Below, in pieces: positions 63,684 to 64,000 of a stretch of DNA of 64,000 nt. The stretch's first letter is position 1. Each line of letters begins with the position of its first letter. The stretch is from Haloplanus natans DSM 17983 (GTDB taxonomy: Archaea; Halobacteriota; Halobacteria; Halobacteriales; Haloferacaceae), in contig NZ_KE386573.1 in the NCBI RefSeq assembly GCF_000427685.1, forward strand, positions 744,001 to 808,000. Direction: 5' to 3'. Made by a program: the position numbers and the translations under genes. The notes under the pieces were generated by a model, which was not told the origin of the DNA, ran no database searches, and worked only from the letters and a program-made list of their open reading frames with translations.

Positions 63684-64000
63684 TGTCGATCGATCCGAAA
63701 CGACCGGAGGACGGCAACTTCCGCATGTGGCTCAAGTCCGTGTACCGACAGTCCCTGCTTGCCGAGGTGGTCGGCGCCTTCAGCGATAACCTCGTCGTCT
63801 CGAGTGTCATTTCTGGTTATTTTTCGGTGCTTAAACTCGCTCACCGATCTTCCTCTTATCGCTTTCTCAGGCGGATCACCGAACCAGGCATCGTCTCCAT
63901 TGATCTTCGAGAAACACGAACGCTCGGCCCAATACTTTCGCTAATCGATTGGGTGAGCCACCATACAACGCCGATTTTGCACAACTCTTGGACGTATCGA
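63683..64000 (+). CDS. Partial gene at the right edge, polysaccharide-locus protein
   Basis: From the GTG at 63683, 106 codons to the edge without a stop: SIDPKRPEDGNFRMWLKSVYRQSLLAEVVGAFSDNLVVSSVISGYFSVLKLAHRSSSYRFLRRITEPGIVSI. It has a mildly hydrophobic middle and basic residues. Coupled to the DUF4330-type gene, so probably part of the same glycan assembly unit. Family not recognised. Confidence 0.65.
   Translation, partial: MSIDPKRPEDGNFRMWLKSVYRQSLLAEVVGAFSDNLVVSSVISGYFSVLKLAHRSSSYRFLRRITEPGIVSIDLRETRTLGPILSLIDWVSHHTTPILHNSWTYR

Overview
The window is chromosomal or megaplasmid DNA of a halophilic archaeon (class Halobacteria). The evidence is high GC, very acidic proteins, TATA boxes about 26-34 bases upstream of start codons with no ribosome-binding site (leaderless transcripts), Tat-type lipoprotein signals, a halolysin-like protease and many haloarchaeal TnpB/IS200-IS605-type elements. 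No tRNA, rRNA, CRISPR array or replication origin was seen. The organism is not identified beyond this.

Layout. 1-2.1 kb: a partial gene, two small unknown genes and a hydrogenase-maturation protease. 2.1-12.5 kb: a nearly complete [NiFe] hydrogenase island: small subunit, a 77-aa interposed protein, large subunit, a protease-like paralog, a CooC-type ATPase, and hypE, hypD, hypC divergent from hypF. HypA and HypB are not in the window. 12.6-15.5 kb: a small membrane protein, PPK2 and a low-GC SelO gene. 15.7-24.2 kb: two uptake systems. One is a NitT/TauT-type ABC transporter with a TrmO-like protein and a Cys-rich HxlR regulator. The other is a FecBCD-type transporter translationally coupled to a TrmO-FmdE fusion. 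Their closeness to the hydrogenase suggests supply of a metal, chelate or cofactor, but the substrate is unknown.

24-38 kb: a SipW-type-signal/FG-GAP surface protein, a tnpB, a HEAT-like protein, a PQQ alcohol dehydrogenase with lanthanide-type ligands but no visible signal peptide, a partner gene of unknown function, an IS6-related MITE with an 8-base target duplication, and a Cdc48-like AAA+ ATPase. Three full copies of an ~85-bp palindromic repeat each start at the stop codon of a gene.

38-50.9 kb: a mobile-element graveyard. It holds tnpB genes (intact, frameshifted, truncated), IS200/605-style terminal hairpins, two inverted copies of a ~450-500-bp non-autonomous element, several toxin-antitoxin modules and at least four pseudogenes. 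Three different PIN (VapC-type) toxin genes are truncated or split at the edge of such an element, each next to or near antitoxin genes.

50.9-64 kb: a secreted subtilase, then a surface-polysaccharide or glycan locus: three GT4 and two GT2 glycosyltransferases, a sulfatase/alkaline-phosphatase-superfamily protein, an O-antigen-ligase-like membrane protein, a DUF4330-type repeat protein and a partial gene at the right edge, with one decayed IS6-family copy inside. The hydrogenase island, the lanthanide-type alcohol dehydrogenase and the transporters together suggest a haloarchaeon able to use H2 and alcohols as electron donors; this is inference.
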